Source of the DNA: Chromera velia
Lineage: Eukaryota > Sar > Chromeraceae
Direction: 5' to 3'
DNA: 50,813 bases
Assembly: GCA_018398765.1 (NCBI GenBank)
Contig: JAHBMJ010005396.1
Span: 20,130-70,942, forward strand
The notes below the pieces were generated by a model. It worked only from the letters and a program-made list of their open reading frames with translations. It was not told the origin of the DNA and searched no databases. Below, piece by piece: positions 30,392 to 41,867 of this stretch (the stretch's first letter is position 1; each line of letters starts with the position of its first letter). The position numbers and the translations under genes are program-made.

Positions 30392-33300
30392 TTCCTGACG
30401 GACGTCCACTCGGTTGTGAAGAAGCAGATCGAAGAAAGGAGAGTGGTACGTGGTCACGGGAGGTAAGCAATTGAAGGAAATCTCGAAGAGACGGATGGAG
30501 TCAAACACAGTGTTGAGGGGTAAACCAAAGACTGTCTCCAAATTTTGTTTGTCCTTTCTGCTTCATTGTCTGCTCCTCTACAGTCTCGCTGTTGGAGCTG
30601 GGTCGTTCGCCCCTGTCCCGCACTGCCGAACCATGCACAGGGAGCTTCAAACAGGCGCAGCACATATGTCAGAACCACAGCAACTGGAAGCGGGAGACAC
30701 TGAGACTTCACCGCTCCCGTCTCCTTATTTGGTCATATGCAACATCAGCAAACGGCAGAACATGGGCACACTCCTTCGGTCAGCACTATGATTGCTTCTT
30801 TCTTTTCCCTGCTGTTTATCCACCGGCTATCTCCTTGAAACCGTTTAGAGACTCTGTATACCGGGAGGACAGTCCTCCCAACCGTCTACGTGCGGGTCCG
30901 GACTGAGTTTTTCACAGTTTGATTCTTCATGAATAAGATCTACATGGCCGAAGGGAAGACAGCACGGGTTGTTTCACAGCTATGGATGTATCTCTCTTGT
31001 TCTTGTTTTCTGTTAAGAGACACATTTGGCTGGCTCTGTCTGTCTGTCTGTCTGTCTGTCTGTTGTGTTCATGAAGTAAAGGGTGGAAAGAAACCATATA
31101 GTCTGTGTGTGTGTGTGTGCGCGCGCGCGCGCGTTCATGTGTCTGAACTCAAAGAGCCTTTTTCGTCAGCTTACGTTTTGAGAGAGAAGAGTCAAGCGGC
31201 TTTTGAGGACAACCCGTCGTTGGTTTGCTCTCCCCTCATACAACCTGATTCCATACGATTCCTTTTGATTGAGTTTTGATTTTCTTTGTATTTTTCCCTG
31301 CTTCTTTTGAAGACATCTCCCTCTGTCTTTCTTGCCTCCTTCGTTTGCTCCTGTGGGGTGTCAAATCTGCTTCCATGGTGCTTCTATTCTCTGCTTGTGT
31401 TTTGCTTCCCTATCTCTTCGCTTCAGAAATCATTGATTTTTTCTGTTTCCTGCCTGCCTGCTTACAGGTGTGCGACGGCTTTTGGAGTTCGCAAGGTTCT
31501 GGTAGCAGGGAGCAAGAAGCTTGCCACTTTTGGGCATCAGGTGCGGTCCCAGAAAATCAGGCAAGGACTGAAGCAGCGTGTCTGTCCTGCTGTGTTCACC
31601 AAAACTGTCTGTTTTGAATTCAGTCTACCGGCCAGCCTGTGTGTGAAGTTACTTCCTTCCACATTTTGGCAGACAGTCAGTAAAATAGGAAGACACAAGC
31701 ACTCATACTCACTTGCCCATGGTTTTCCTCCGTGCATGCGAGTAGGGCACAGTGCTGCAAGTAGCGAACCGGGCAAAGAATTAATCTGCCAGGTTGCGTT
31801 GTGTCACTACAACGAAATGACTGTGTGACTTGTTACACCGATGCGCAAGCAGGGCACGTCTCGTCACGTGACGTTTCTGTTCTTCGAGTCTCTGGAGGAA
31901 GTGAAGGCCTACCTGCACGAACGGAACGTGAGGCTGTGTGCGATAGAGATTGACAAGAAGGCAGTCAGCCTGAGGGGGGCAGAGGAGGGGAAGGTCTTCA
32001 AGGGATCAACTGCCTTCGTCCTCGGACATGAGGTCAGTCTCTCTGCTGCGTTTGCATGCACAGGCAGTGAGATGGGCAGACCAGTCAGCAACTTCTCCCT
32101 GGCCTACCTCAACCCAGCGTGCGTGCGACTTTCTCCTCCCCCCCCCCCCCCCCCNNNNNNNNNNNNNNNNNNNNNNNNNNNNNNNNNNNNNNNNNNNNNN
32201 NNNNNNNNNNNNNNNNNNNNNNNNNNNNNNNNNNNNNNNNNNNNNNNNNNNNNNNNNNNNNNNNNNNNNNNNNNNNNNNNNNNNNNNNNNNNNNNNCCTC
32301 TCTCTGTCTGTCTGTGCACGCGCGGACTGCGAGCGAGCGAGCGAGAGAGAGAGAGAGAGAGAGAGAGAGCGTGGGGGAGACAGGGAGGGAGAGGGAGCGG
32401 GAATGAGAGAAGAAGCAAAGTAGACATAGAGCGAGTGAGACAGCTCGAGAGACAGTGAGCGTGTGCAATTTTTCGCTCGTGCTTCTTTGAGTGTATAAGA
32501 GAACGCGCGCACGAAAGAGTGCATGCGGGCGTGCGTGGGTTCCCGTGTGTATGTGTGTGTGTGTGTGTGTGTGCAAATGTGTGTGTGTGTGTGAGAGAGA
32601 GAGAGTGTGTGTGAGAGAGAGGCGCCTTTGTGCCTTGATCTGGAATGTTTTTCTGCGTGTGTAAAAGTCAATGTATAGCCTCCGTGAGGTGAAACAAAAA
32701 CATTCAGGAAAAAGGGAAAATGCCTCTCAATGTGTGTCCATTTTTCACCTCGCGACATGTCTGCACTCATCAAACAAGCGGCTGAACTAATTTAATTGCA
32801 TGCAGGGGGACGGCCTGAGTGCGCAACAAATAGAGCTCTGTGACGACGTCGTCTTCATACCCCAATTCGGGTGGGTCTGTTGGGATGTCGGGCGGAGTTG
32901 CTGTCTCTGTTGTTGGGTGACGGGCGAGGCAGACAAGAATGTGACAAACGGAAGAGACATCTCTGGCCACTAAGTGTGACAGTGGAAGGGCATTTTTTTT
33001 ATTTTCTGTCCTTTCCTCCCCTTCCCTCGTCTCCTCTCTTCCTTCCGAGTTGTCTCTGCTTTCATCAAGCCCTTCTTCCAGAAACAGTGAGTCGACTGGA
33101 TTATAAGACGCTGCGGCTGACTTGCTCCTCAACTGACTGCCTGACTACTCGATTCACCCCCCGCCCCCCCACGTATGCAGGGACGCCACTGCCTCCCTGA
33201 ACGTTGCGGTTGCCGGGTCTATCGTCCTCTGGGAATTTGCCAAATGGGCCCGCCTCCCAGAAGCCCCGGTTGACCCATGCGGCTATAAGTTCAAAGTGAA

Positions 33301-34010
33301 AACGCCCAGAAGCGGGAGGGATAAATTTCTGGAACCGAATCCCGACGGTGGGTGGGTGGGTAGGCCTTCTTCTTTTGTCTTCTTTGCGTCCGTCTTCTCG
33401 TTGAACACACATACACACGCGCGCGCAAGCAAGCAAGCAAGTAGAAAAAGGACAAGATTTCAAAAGAAGAGAAGGAGAAGAAAGGCCTACTGTCTGGATC
33501 GCAGGCCTTGCATGCAGAGATTCGTCTAGTGTCGTGTGGAGGAAGGAAGAGAATATGGGAGGGACTGAGGGTCGGCTTCCGTTTTCTTCCCGGATTGGTT
33601 CAGTGTGACCGACCTTGTGATCCTTTTTATGCTCTGTGCTGTCTGCGTTCGCACTCTCCGCTTGCATACGTGTTCACGCTGCCAGAGCCACAGGGCGAAA
33701 AAGAAACAAGAATTGCATCAACTTTTGATTTGTTCAAGTGATGTTCATTCTACCATCCTGAATGCGCCTGCATGCAGAAAGGGAGGCAATAGAGAGAAAG
33801 CGGCAAGAACGAGCGCGTAAGAGGGCAGGTGGGAAGAGCCCGGATGGCGGGAAGAGGGGGGCAGATGGAGGAGGAAGTCGGTCGGAGTCTGAAGGCGTCC
33901 CTCTCTCCTTCGGTTCCGATTCGGAGTCTGTTCCAGAAGGAGCTGAAACGCAAGAAGGTGGAGGAGAAGAGACGGTGGGGGACCCGCTGAAAAGTGATTT
34001 AGAAAAATAG
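30392..34010 (+). CDS. SpoU/TrmH-family RNA 2'-O-methyltransferase (5' end not resolved)
   Basis: Exons: 30392-30462, 30584-30778, 31468-31540, 31853-32032, 32806-32870, 33181-33347 and 33778-34010. Phases are consistent throughout. The protein has the three SpoU motifs: NMGTLLRCATAFG (motif 1), FVLGHEGDGLS (motif 2) and TASLNVAVAGSIVL (motif 3). It would form the trefoil-knot SAM site and methylate a ribose 2'-OH in tRNA or rRNA. Arrangement and linker lengths match the plant SpoU proteins of the type YLV...GTLLR...FGxxG. Motif 2 has His where the family usually has Asn (GNE). After the catalytic domain comes a Lys/Arg- and Ser/Glu-rich tail of about 80 residues. The first exon shown has no ATG and follows a TTTGCAG acceptor, so at least one upstream exon is missing. 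The intron before exon 32806 contains the assembly gap. Confidence 0.9.
32155..32296. other. Assembly gap of 142 N
   Basis: The gap is bounded on the left by a run of C and on the right by CT/GA microsatellite, so it most likely reflects unsequenced simple repeat within an intron of the methyltransferase gene. Confidence 0.99.
32297..32625. repeat. (GA)n and (TG)n microsatellites after the gap
   Basis: GA runs at about 32340-32370 and TG/GA runs at about 32545-32625 lie within the same intron as the gap. Confidence 0.85.
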
Positions 34011-34210
34011 TGTGAACGGTTAATTTTGAATCTATATGAACGGGTATATGCTAGCGAATATTTGAATGTTGGTCAATTGTAATATACAAAATTGAATGTG
34101 TTAGTATGTGCTCTAATGTGCTCGAAAGTGTATATACATCAAAATCGTCCCTCCTCATTATGATACGTCATCCCCAATAATTCTCTATCTATCCCCATCG
34201 GCCTTTTTGT

Positions 34211-35368
34211 GGACGGGATAGAGAGATGGCTGCTGAAGAGAACAAAAAATGAGCTAGACGAGAAGAAGAGAGAGGCGTTTGCACATAGAATAAAAAGAAA
34301 CATAAGAGAGAAGAGCAGTCAGGAGAAGGCAGAACTGACAGGAGTGATGATGGCTGACGTGCACAGAAAGGTCTCAAACGGAAACCGTCTCCACCTTTCT
34401 TTGTTTGAAGACAGAGCAGGTAGAAAGGTTGGCTCGACAATGAAAATAGACAGAGAGAGAATAGGGAGAGCCCCTTTTTGCTATACGAGAGTGGCGCCGC
34501 GATCAGAACACAGGAGGAGAGCAGCATGCAGGGTGGGAGACAGGGCTGTGGCTGCGACTCAGGGAAAAATTCCGGTAAGGGGGGGAGAGAAGGTGCCGTT
34601 ACAGAAAAGGATGTGCCAGTTCTGTCGAGGGTGGTTGGGAATCGAGGTGGTGGAAGATGAAATCCATTTGGTGACAGAATGTCCTGTTTTTGACAGAGAG
34701 AGAGCAGAAATGTTCAGAAAGATAGAAGGGAAATGGGACAGCAAGATGGAAGAAAGAGCCAGAAAGGCAGCCACAGAAAGAGAAGGGCTCAACAGAGAAG
34801 AGGGAAAAAGGGACAACTCGACGCTTTTCTGTTTTCTGTTGAATGAATGTCATGCCGGAGTGGATGAGTTTTTGGGATGGGCGTCATTCAGACGGAGGGT
34901 GTTTGAGGAGTGTCCAGGACGGTACGGACACATAGAGGGAGACGCTCTGGCGGCCAGACATGCAGGAATCACCGGAAGGCAGCGGGCGATCGAGAGACTA
35001 ACAAAAGAATATGAGGAGACAATTGATAACTTAGAGACGACCGAAGGAGCGTTAGGGTGGGGAAGGAGGGAGCCGCAGAAGAAGATTGATAAAGCAAACA
35101 AAAAGAGCGAGGAAGCCCAAATCACATGCCGTTTCAGATCGATTTTCAGGCCGGAAAGCCAACGCGGATCCAGAGCCGTGGCTCGAACAACGAACAATCA
35201 TGCAGCAGCGGCCAGGGCAACAGACTCTGGCGGGCCCCGAGGGCAGGGTCTGATACCGCAGCTTAGGCTGGGGAACGCCCCGCCCTGCTAGCTCTGGCGA
35301 CAGATAGACATAGCGGGAAGGCCTTAGGGCGGAACATATCAATCAATCAATCAATCAATCAATCAATG
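34211..35368 (+). mobile_element. LINE copy 2, 5'-truncated, young
   Basis: Similarity to copy 1 begins at GACGGGATAGAGAGATGG near 34212 and continues to the (ATCA)n tail at 35337-35368. The 5' end is cut within the region downstream of the reverse transcriptase, as expected from incomplete target-primed reverse transcription. The remaining ORF2 end is fully open. No target-site duplication is obvious. Confidence 0.93.
34212..35291 (+). pseudogene. C-terminal part of LINE ORF2 (copy 2), open but truncated
   Basis: An uninterrupted frame of about 360 codons corresponds to the last part of the copy 1 ORF2. It includes the CQFC...HLVTEC zinc knuckle and ends NAPPC then TAG, the same stop as in copies 1 and 3. 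It lacks endonuclease and reverse transcriptase. Compared with copy 1 the protein differs at a few scattered residues, for example CPGR versus CPGW and FCYT versus FCYM, each explained by one transition. Confidence 0.9.
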
Positions 35369-35845
35369 TAAGCTTCAATTCAAGTTTTACTACTAAGCTT
35401 TCTATAGCATTTCACAGCAACACACGATGTGAATTCCTTTTTTATTATAGCCTGAGCCTTGACTATTAATTAAACTAAATTCACTTAGTAGTAAATTAAG
35501 CTTTAAAGTTTCTAGCAAAGTTTGTAGTTGAATTCAGGCAATTTAGAAGATGAAAAACACCCGAATTGTTCTTTTCTTTTCAATTTTTATAATTAAATCT
35601 GATAATGTACGAATAAATCTAGGAATAAATTTCTAGATAAATATCAAGCTACAGGTATTAATTTTTCATTCAATGAAGATTTGAACTTAGATTTCAAAGT
35701 TGAGACACATAGACTAGGACATAGGGTCTAGCATAGGGTGTTAGTCGTTCCGTCCGCGCACACGCAGAAAAGCCGAGCCGCGGGGCGGGCCGGGATATTT
35801 ACACACAGATACAGCCACACAGGTACACACATACTAACACCGTGT

Positions 35846-35847
<2 letters not shown>
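35369..35847. other. AT-rich flank, no gene
   Basis: AT-rich to about 35740, then a short GC-rich patch (GCCGCGGGGCGGGCCGGG) leading into microsatellite. No coding frame. Confidence 0.5.
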
Positions 35848-35896
<49 letters not shown>

Positions 35897-35996
35897 GGAG
35901 AGAGAGAGAGGGAGAGAGAGGGAGGGAGAGGGAGAGGGAGGGAGGGAGAGAGTAGCTGAAGAGTGGGGCTTGAAAAGAAGAAGAAGCAGAAGAAGA

Positions 35997-36038
<42 letters not shown>

Positions 36039-36144
36039 CTGAAGAATGAAAAAGCTGGCGAGAAGCCTGAGAAGAAGAAAAAGCAGAAGAAGAAGAAGAA
36101 GAAGAAGAAGAAGAAGCAGAAGAAGAAGAAGAAGCAGCAGAAGA

Positions 36145-36177
<33 letters not shown>

Positions 36178-36371
36178 AGCAGCAGCAGCAGAAGGAGCAG
36201 AAGGAGCAGAAGGGGCAGAAGAGGCAGAAGAAGCAGCAGAAGCAGCAGAAGCAGAAGAAGCAGAAGAAGAAGAAGAAGAAGAAGAAGAAGAAGAAGAAGA
36301 AGAGAGGGAGAGAGGGAGAGAGAGAGAGACAGACAGACAGACAGAAACAGATGGATAGACGGAAACACTCA

Positions 36372-36407
<36 letters not shown>

Positions 36408-36460
36408 CGCTCGCTCGCTCGCTCGCTCAGTCAGTCAGTCAGTCAGTCAGTCAGTCAGTC
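35848..36460. repeat. Compound microsatellite about 0.6 kb
   Basis: In order: (CA)n, (GA)n with GGGA variants, (GAA)n, (GA)n, mixed GAA/CAG, a CAG-rich core at about 36137-36190, (GAA)n to 36300, GACA, (CA)n, (CGCT)n and (CAGT)n. From about 35880 to 36330 the plus strand is nearly all purine, apart from the C of CAG units. Frames crossing it on either strand are repeat artefacts. Confidence 0.95.
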
Positions 36461-36908
36461 TTTTTGTCTGTCAGTCACTCTCACTCACACTCACACTCAC
36501 AGTTTCGTGGGGCATCGTGAGCACTCCTGCACCCACAGCTACCCTCACACACTCTTACACATATTCTTCGAAACACACACGCAAACGCGCTCGCGCACAG
36601 CCACACACATTAGGCACACGCACGCACATAAAAACACAAAGAGAAAGAGAATAAATTCTTGCCCACCTTGAAAGATTAAAGGGAGTATTTTTGAAAAAAG
36701 TGAAGCAGTCCATTGCAGTGTTTTTCAATTTCTGAATAGTTAACGAACGTCTCGCCTAAGTGTCAGGCGACTTGAAGAAGTCATGCACACGCTGAGCGCT
36801 CTAAGATGGCCTCAGTCCTCTTTGCATGGTCATGCACGAACTGCCAAAGAAAAAAGACGCAACCACACGTGCAAGTGGCTGCGCTGAGTCTCTCTCTGTA
36901 CCTCTCTC

Positions 36909-37514
36909 TCACGATCGACTGGCAGAGGTGCACATGCGAAGAATGGCTTCCTCGGGGAGATCTCTCAGCCATCGTGGGGCGGCAGGGGTGAGTCTCTTCA
37001 TGGTTGTCTTGATGACCTCTAGTTCTTCGTCCGTATAGGGCTGGAGGGAGGGGGGGCGAGAACTTGTCTCACCTGCAGACTTTTGGTCTTCAACCGGGGA
37101 ATTGTGTTCTCTTGTCGGACGCTCGCGCTTTCGAATCACGCGTTTGCTGCTGCTAGCTTTAGACTGCTTGCTGTGCAGGTGGTTTTGATTTTCTTGCGGC
37201 ACGTCGGTGAGTTCAAAATTCGCCCACCCTACAGCTGGAGGGGGCTGGGCCTGTTCAGTCTGCTCAGTCTGATGTGGTCCCGTCTCGCCTTCCTGAATTT
37301 CCTCTTTGGCGTCCTCTTCAACCAAAAGCTCATAACCTTCCGGTGCATCCTGATCATCCGTCTCTGCCCCCTCTCCGTCTGCTGGAGAGAAAACATCCTC
37401 AAGCGAAGTCTGGCCCAAAGTGGGAAAGAACTCCTGGACGTTTAGTGTGGCTGCGTAGTCTCTCTCAAGGGCCTGCAGCTGCCTTTCGACAGAAGACAGC
37501 GTCGGGGCAGGCAT
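36909..37514 (-). CDS. Small acidic hypothetical protein, 201 residues
   Basis: One uninterrupted frame from ATG at 37512-37514 to TGA at 36909. The N-terminus (LSSVERQLQALERDYAATL) looks helical. The middle is acidic and Gln/Glu-rich, then a basic Lys/Arg/Ser patch (SSSKRVIRKRERPTREH) could be a nuclear-localisation signal. The C-terminal 40 residues (ELEVIKTTMKRL...PRWLRDLPEEAI) look like a short folded helix pair. No known domain is recognised. The TCGATCGTGAGAG at the 3' end could be a splice donor, in which case the gene continues. It is divergently placed from the MtlD-like gene, about 700 bp apart. Function unknown. Confidence 0.55.
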   Translation of the reverse strand: MPAPTLSSVERQLQALERDYAATLNVQEFFPTLGQTSLEDVFSPADGEGAETDDQDAPEGYELLVEEDAKEEIQEGETGPHQTEQTEQAQPPPAVGWANFELTDVPQENQNHLHSKQSKASSSKRVIRKRERPTREHNSPVEDQKSAGETSSRPPSLQPYTDEELEVIKTTMKRLTPAAPRWLRDLPEEAILRMCTSASRS

Positions 37515-38210
37515 CTTGCTGGGTCTGTTCTTCTTTCTCTGTCGATTTCAGAAAGAACTTGAAAGCCCGAATGAGTCAGCACCAGAAGGAATGAAAGAGA
37601 ACGACGCAGATTTTTGAAATGAAGACAACGCGATGGATCGCCAAATCGAATTCTGTACTGAAGGGAAGATCTGAATCTTGTTATTAATAGGCAGGACGAA
37701 TGGATGGACCCGAAAGTCGGATCACAGACCGCAACAAGCCAGCATTGAAGCGGCAATGATGAGAGAATCTGAGGGATCACTGCCTTGTCAACATCTTGTC
37801 AACACTCAATGGCCTTCATGATAATTTTTCCACAAATGAAGAAATATGAAGAAATGGCCTCAAAAAATCGTGCTGTCGTGGAGACGGCGGCAGCATGATG
37901 CAGCATGGAATTCGGCTCAGCCCTGCAGCCGATTCAGCTAGGTCAGGCAAAGACGGTGAGTAAATTCAGACTGACTGTCAGAGTCTTGATGGATTCTCAT
38001 TCAAGCATATGCAAGCGAGCCAGCCTCTTGTTCATTTACGCTGAAGAGGTATCATGGATCTCTTCTTCGTTTTTTGCTGCCAAGTCAGTGAATAAAGGAG
38101 TCTAAGAGCGACGCACGAAAAAAAGTAAAGGAAGGAAAGTGTGGTCGTTGATTCGTGTCTCGTCTCTCCGAGCATCCTCCTTCGCCTTCTCTTTCCGCAA
38201 GACCGTAGCC
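37515..38210. promoter_or_regulatory. Divergent promoter interval
   Basis: About 700 bp lie between the starts of two opposite genes. No TATA box or repeated motif stands out. Assignment is by position only. Confidence 0.3.
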
Positions 38211-39974
38211 ATGCCCTCTATTGGCACCCCTTTTCATCCCGTGCTGGACACAGACCCTGTCAAGCAGTACAGGGAGGACTACCGAAAATACCGAGAAGGT
38301 CACGCGAAGGGAGCACGCGGGGAAGCGAAAGATGCAACTTCCAGACCTAGGTCGAAATCCCAAGGAGGGAAGGGGGAGCTCCCTGAAGACTCTATCTTCG
38401 GGGGTTCGGATGATATTCAGAATATGTATGACCTTCTGACTGAGTGGAGAGTGCGGTACAGAGCATTCCGACGCGGGGAGGCCCATGGGAGTGAGGGGGA
38501 GGTTGGGCGTCTCGCGTCGATGTTCAACAAAGATCACCTCAAACTGCTCCCCGTATGGCAGCTCCGTGCGCTCCAAGTATATCTGAAGAAGCAACAGCTT
38601 CTCCCTGCAGTCCCCCCTCCTCTAAAACGGAAGATCCACTTCCACTTCGGTGCAGGGAAACTGGCCCTCGGTCTGATTTTCAAAGCCATGGCTCGATCTG
38701 CAGTGCAGGAGTCGTCTCGAATCGTGGTGGTCCAAAGAGCCTCAGATGCCTGGCAGGATGTTGTTAAGCATTCCCATCCAGATGTGACCTTCTCTGTGAA
38801 CGGGACAGCAGTCATGGCTCTGAAAGTCTGCAGACCGGGGGAACAGATCGACAAGAGCCTCTTCCTCTCAGACGAACCAGTGGGCGCCGCTGCACCCTGC
38901 GGATACTTCCTCCTCCACGGAAGTACCCCCGAGGAGACGGCCAAGGTCGACGAACTGATCTCATGGGCCGTCTCCACTGACTGTCCCCTCCGTGCGGTGT
39001 TTAGTGCCTCCCTCGGCCCTGCCCTCGAGAAGGGCGTCTCCCCGGTTCTCTCCAAACTTGAGGACAAACCCCAGGGGAAGAGACCAGCGATGTACGGGTG
39101 CGAGAATGACCAGAAGGCGGTGGAGAAATTGGGAGAGACCCTGAAGGGGAAAGTGGATACTGTCAAGTGTATGGTCGACAGGTCAGCATGCCTAACTAGC
39201 TGTGACAGGCTGCCCTGGGGATTCTCACTTGATCGTTTTTTCTCTTCTCTCTTTTTTTTCAGACAGAGGAAAGCTGTATTCACTGTGACATATAAATTAA
39301 TTGTCACCTAGCTTTCCCTCCTGGAGAAGTAAAAAGTCTTTGGCTCTCTGTACTGCCACTCGACTGTCCACGTGCGGCTTTTCGGCCATAGACGGATATC
39401 TGTCGTCTGTCTCTTACTACAGGGTCCTTTCCTCACTGCTTTGCGTATCTGTGTACCTTTCTGCATCTGCCTCTGCATGTCTGTATTTGTGCGTCAGGAT
39501 CTGTGCCGAGAGGTCTGTGATCGTCCCTGCGGGAGGGGACCTGCCCTGTGACGTGAACGTGACTGCCGAGCCGTTCTCAGGAGAGATCGTGGTCCTGTCT
39601 CCTCCAGAGGACGCACCGAGACCCGCCTTCGTGGGGGGGAACGTTCAGATCCCCATACTAGAAGCTCAGGTAGATGGGGAGGCAGAGAGAGAGAGAGAGG
39701 GGCGGATGGAACAGAAAAGAAAGGGCAAGAAAGAAAGAAAGTGTGTGGGCGGGCACAGAGACAGCTAGCTGATTTAGTTTGTGGACTCATCCGGAGTCAC
39801 TGTGCCTTGATTTGAATGAAAATGCGATGGTTCCAGTGCCACCGCTCTCTCTCTCTCTGCATAAACACAGGAGGACTAGGTGCCTTCTATCTTCTTTCCT
39901 GCGTGGCTTTTGTAGCACAAATCTCACTCACGTTTCCCTTGCTCTGCTTAAAAGAAGTATCTCTCCCTCTCTCC

Positions 39975-40014
<40 letters not shown>

Positions 40015-41867
40015 GTGTGTGTCTTTGTGTTTACGTCTGCGTTCTGTCTGCCACTGCAGGCGCGTTACTTCTGCCAGCGGAAGATTCTGTGTGTGAACGG
40101 AATGCACACGACGCTGGCGTTCATGACCTTGTGCAAGTTCGAGAAGGGCAACAGACCGGGAGAACATGAATTGATGACCTGGGAGACGGCTACAGAGGCC
40201 GAGAAGGAACGGCTGTGGGCATGGGCGGTGTCGAGGTGCATCCTCTGTGTGTTCGAGCACGACGTCGACATCATCAAGTCCGCACACAATGTCCGTCCTC
40301 TGTCCGTCTGTTTCCATTCACGAATGTAATAATTCATTAGTATTGTGTTCTTCTCTTTCTCTGCGGATTCGATGCTTCCTCACGACTCTCCCTGCGGTTT
40401 CCAATCGCTCAGCAACCTGCTGCAACCTGTGTTCCCCTTTTGCGACATTCATTCCGTCCGTCTGGTCTCTCCAGCGGTCCACCTCTCGGGAGTGTCTGAC
40501 CGGCAAGAGTTTCAAAAGAAAGGTCCGAAAACAGATTTAAATTTCCAATCAGACTAACGAATGTTCGCAAGGAAATTCTTCATGCATGCACCCGGCTGCT
40601 GTCCTTGCGTGCAGGTGACAACTGACAAGGAAGTCTGCGAGATCCTTTTGGCCTATGCGAAGAAGACCCTCGACAGGCAAGGGGGCGGAGGGGGTTGCAT
40701 GGGGTTTTGTATGTGCCCTCTCGTTGCCTCGACGTTTGGGCCTGCATGGCATGGAAGAGTCTGAGATATCTCCCAGGGCCCCGTGTGGTCTTTTTGTGAG
40801 CAAAGCGTGTGGTCTGAAGGGAGGGAAAGAATGTGAAATCTTCATGAAGATCTCCTTCCCCACGGATTCATTCCACCTTCTTCGTATGTGCATAGGAAGA
40901 CTGCGCAATGCAAGCTTGGTTGGTTCCGTTCTTCGCCTTTTTTCCCATCATCTCACCTGCTATGATGGTTCTCTTTGACACTTCTCTCTCTGCCTGCGCT
41001 TCGCTTTCTGTTTCTCGTTCTCGTGTCCTTCGCGCAGGTTCTCGACTGTGAAGGACACCACAACCCGTGTGCTCTCAGGGGGCATTGTGAACAGATACCA
41101 GACGAGACTCAAGATGGTGCAGGTGGGTGTAGGGGGCATGAAGGGGAATGGGGGTCTGCATGTCTATCTAGAATATTAATAGAATGAATTCACGCAAATA
41201 TCGATGGCAAAGAGAGTGAGTGAGTAGGGTGGGCGCAAGGGATGGGAAGCTTCTTTCTGCAGATCAGCACAAACACAGAGATGCACTCGTACGTACATTC
41301 CGAGAGGCAGGCAGGAAGGAGGCGGGAACGGATCGATCATCATTTGGTGGCGCACATGAAGCAAAGAAACAACAATTGTGCCCAGGAAAGACAGACACAA
41401 TTTCAAAAAAAAAAAGACTTTGGATAGAGATCGACCCTCCGTCCCTTTCTCTGGCCCCAGCTACAAACGCTCCCCCTCCCTCCTCCGTTGAGTCGCTGCA
41501 TTCCTGCCGATCTGACCCCCCCCTGCTGTTTGCCTTGCAGGATTTCCTCGACGCCTCGAAACCCGACTCTTCCCCAGCAGGGCGGGAGTTGCTGCGGCAG
41601 GCCGGGATCTCCGCAGAGACACTCCAGGGCCACGTGAGGGCTCTGGTAGCAGACGCCAAAAGATTCGCTTCCACGGAGGGACAGGCTGACCAGCAGACTC
41701 CGGCTGCCCCTGCAGCAGCTCCCCAGCAGCCTGCGGATGCGGGTGCGGGCATGGCGTCTCTGCGGAGTCTGATTGGCATCCCTACTTGGATGGCGTCTGT
41801 GGTCTCTACGATGAGGAATTTCGGGTATGGGGCGGGGGAGGACAAGTCTCCTTCCAGGAATAGGTAG
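38211..41867 (+). CDS. MtlD-like mannitol-1-phosphate 5-dehydrogenase family protein
   Basis: Six exons: 38211-39181, 39498-39669, 40060-40290, 40615-40676, 41038-41122 and 41541-41867. They join to 1848 bases, 615 residues, all in phase. The family oxidises mannitol-1-phosphate to fructose-6-phosphate with NAD, or the reverse. A Rossmann loop GAGKLALG lies at 147-154. The long-chain mannitol dehydrogenase catalytic set is present: Asn299 in CEN, then Lys389, Asn394 and His397 in KxxxxNxxH. Residues 1-140 are an extension not found in bacterial MtlD (about 380 residues), and the last 60 residues are an Ala/Pro/Gln-rich tail. Intron 4 has a GC-AG donor (CAG then GCAAGG). The ATG at 38211 is the first in its frame; the frame is open upstream without ATG. 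Substrate is inferred from family, not shown. Mannitol cycles are known in coccidia and brown algae. Confidence 0.85.
39959..40018. repeat. (CT)n microsatellite in intron 2 of the MtlD-like gene
   Basis: A run of CT and CCCT units precedes a GTGTGTG stretch and the exon 3 acceptor. Confidence 0.9.

Noticed and set aside
32006..32773. Open frames crossing the N block
   Set aside because: They include unknown bases and microsatellite; the gap lies in an intron of the SpoU gene.
35799..36671. Long Arg/Glu/Leu/Cys-rich frames on both strands
   Set aside because: They are pure products of the compound microsatellite, with no domain or start context.
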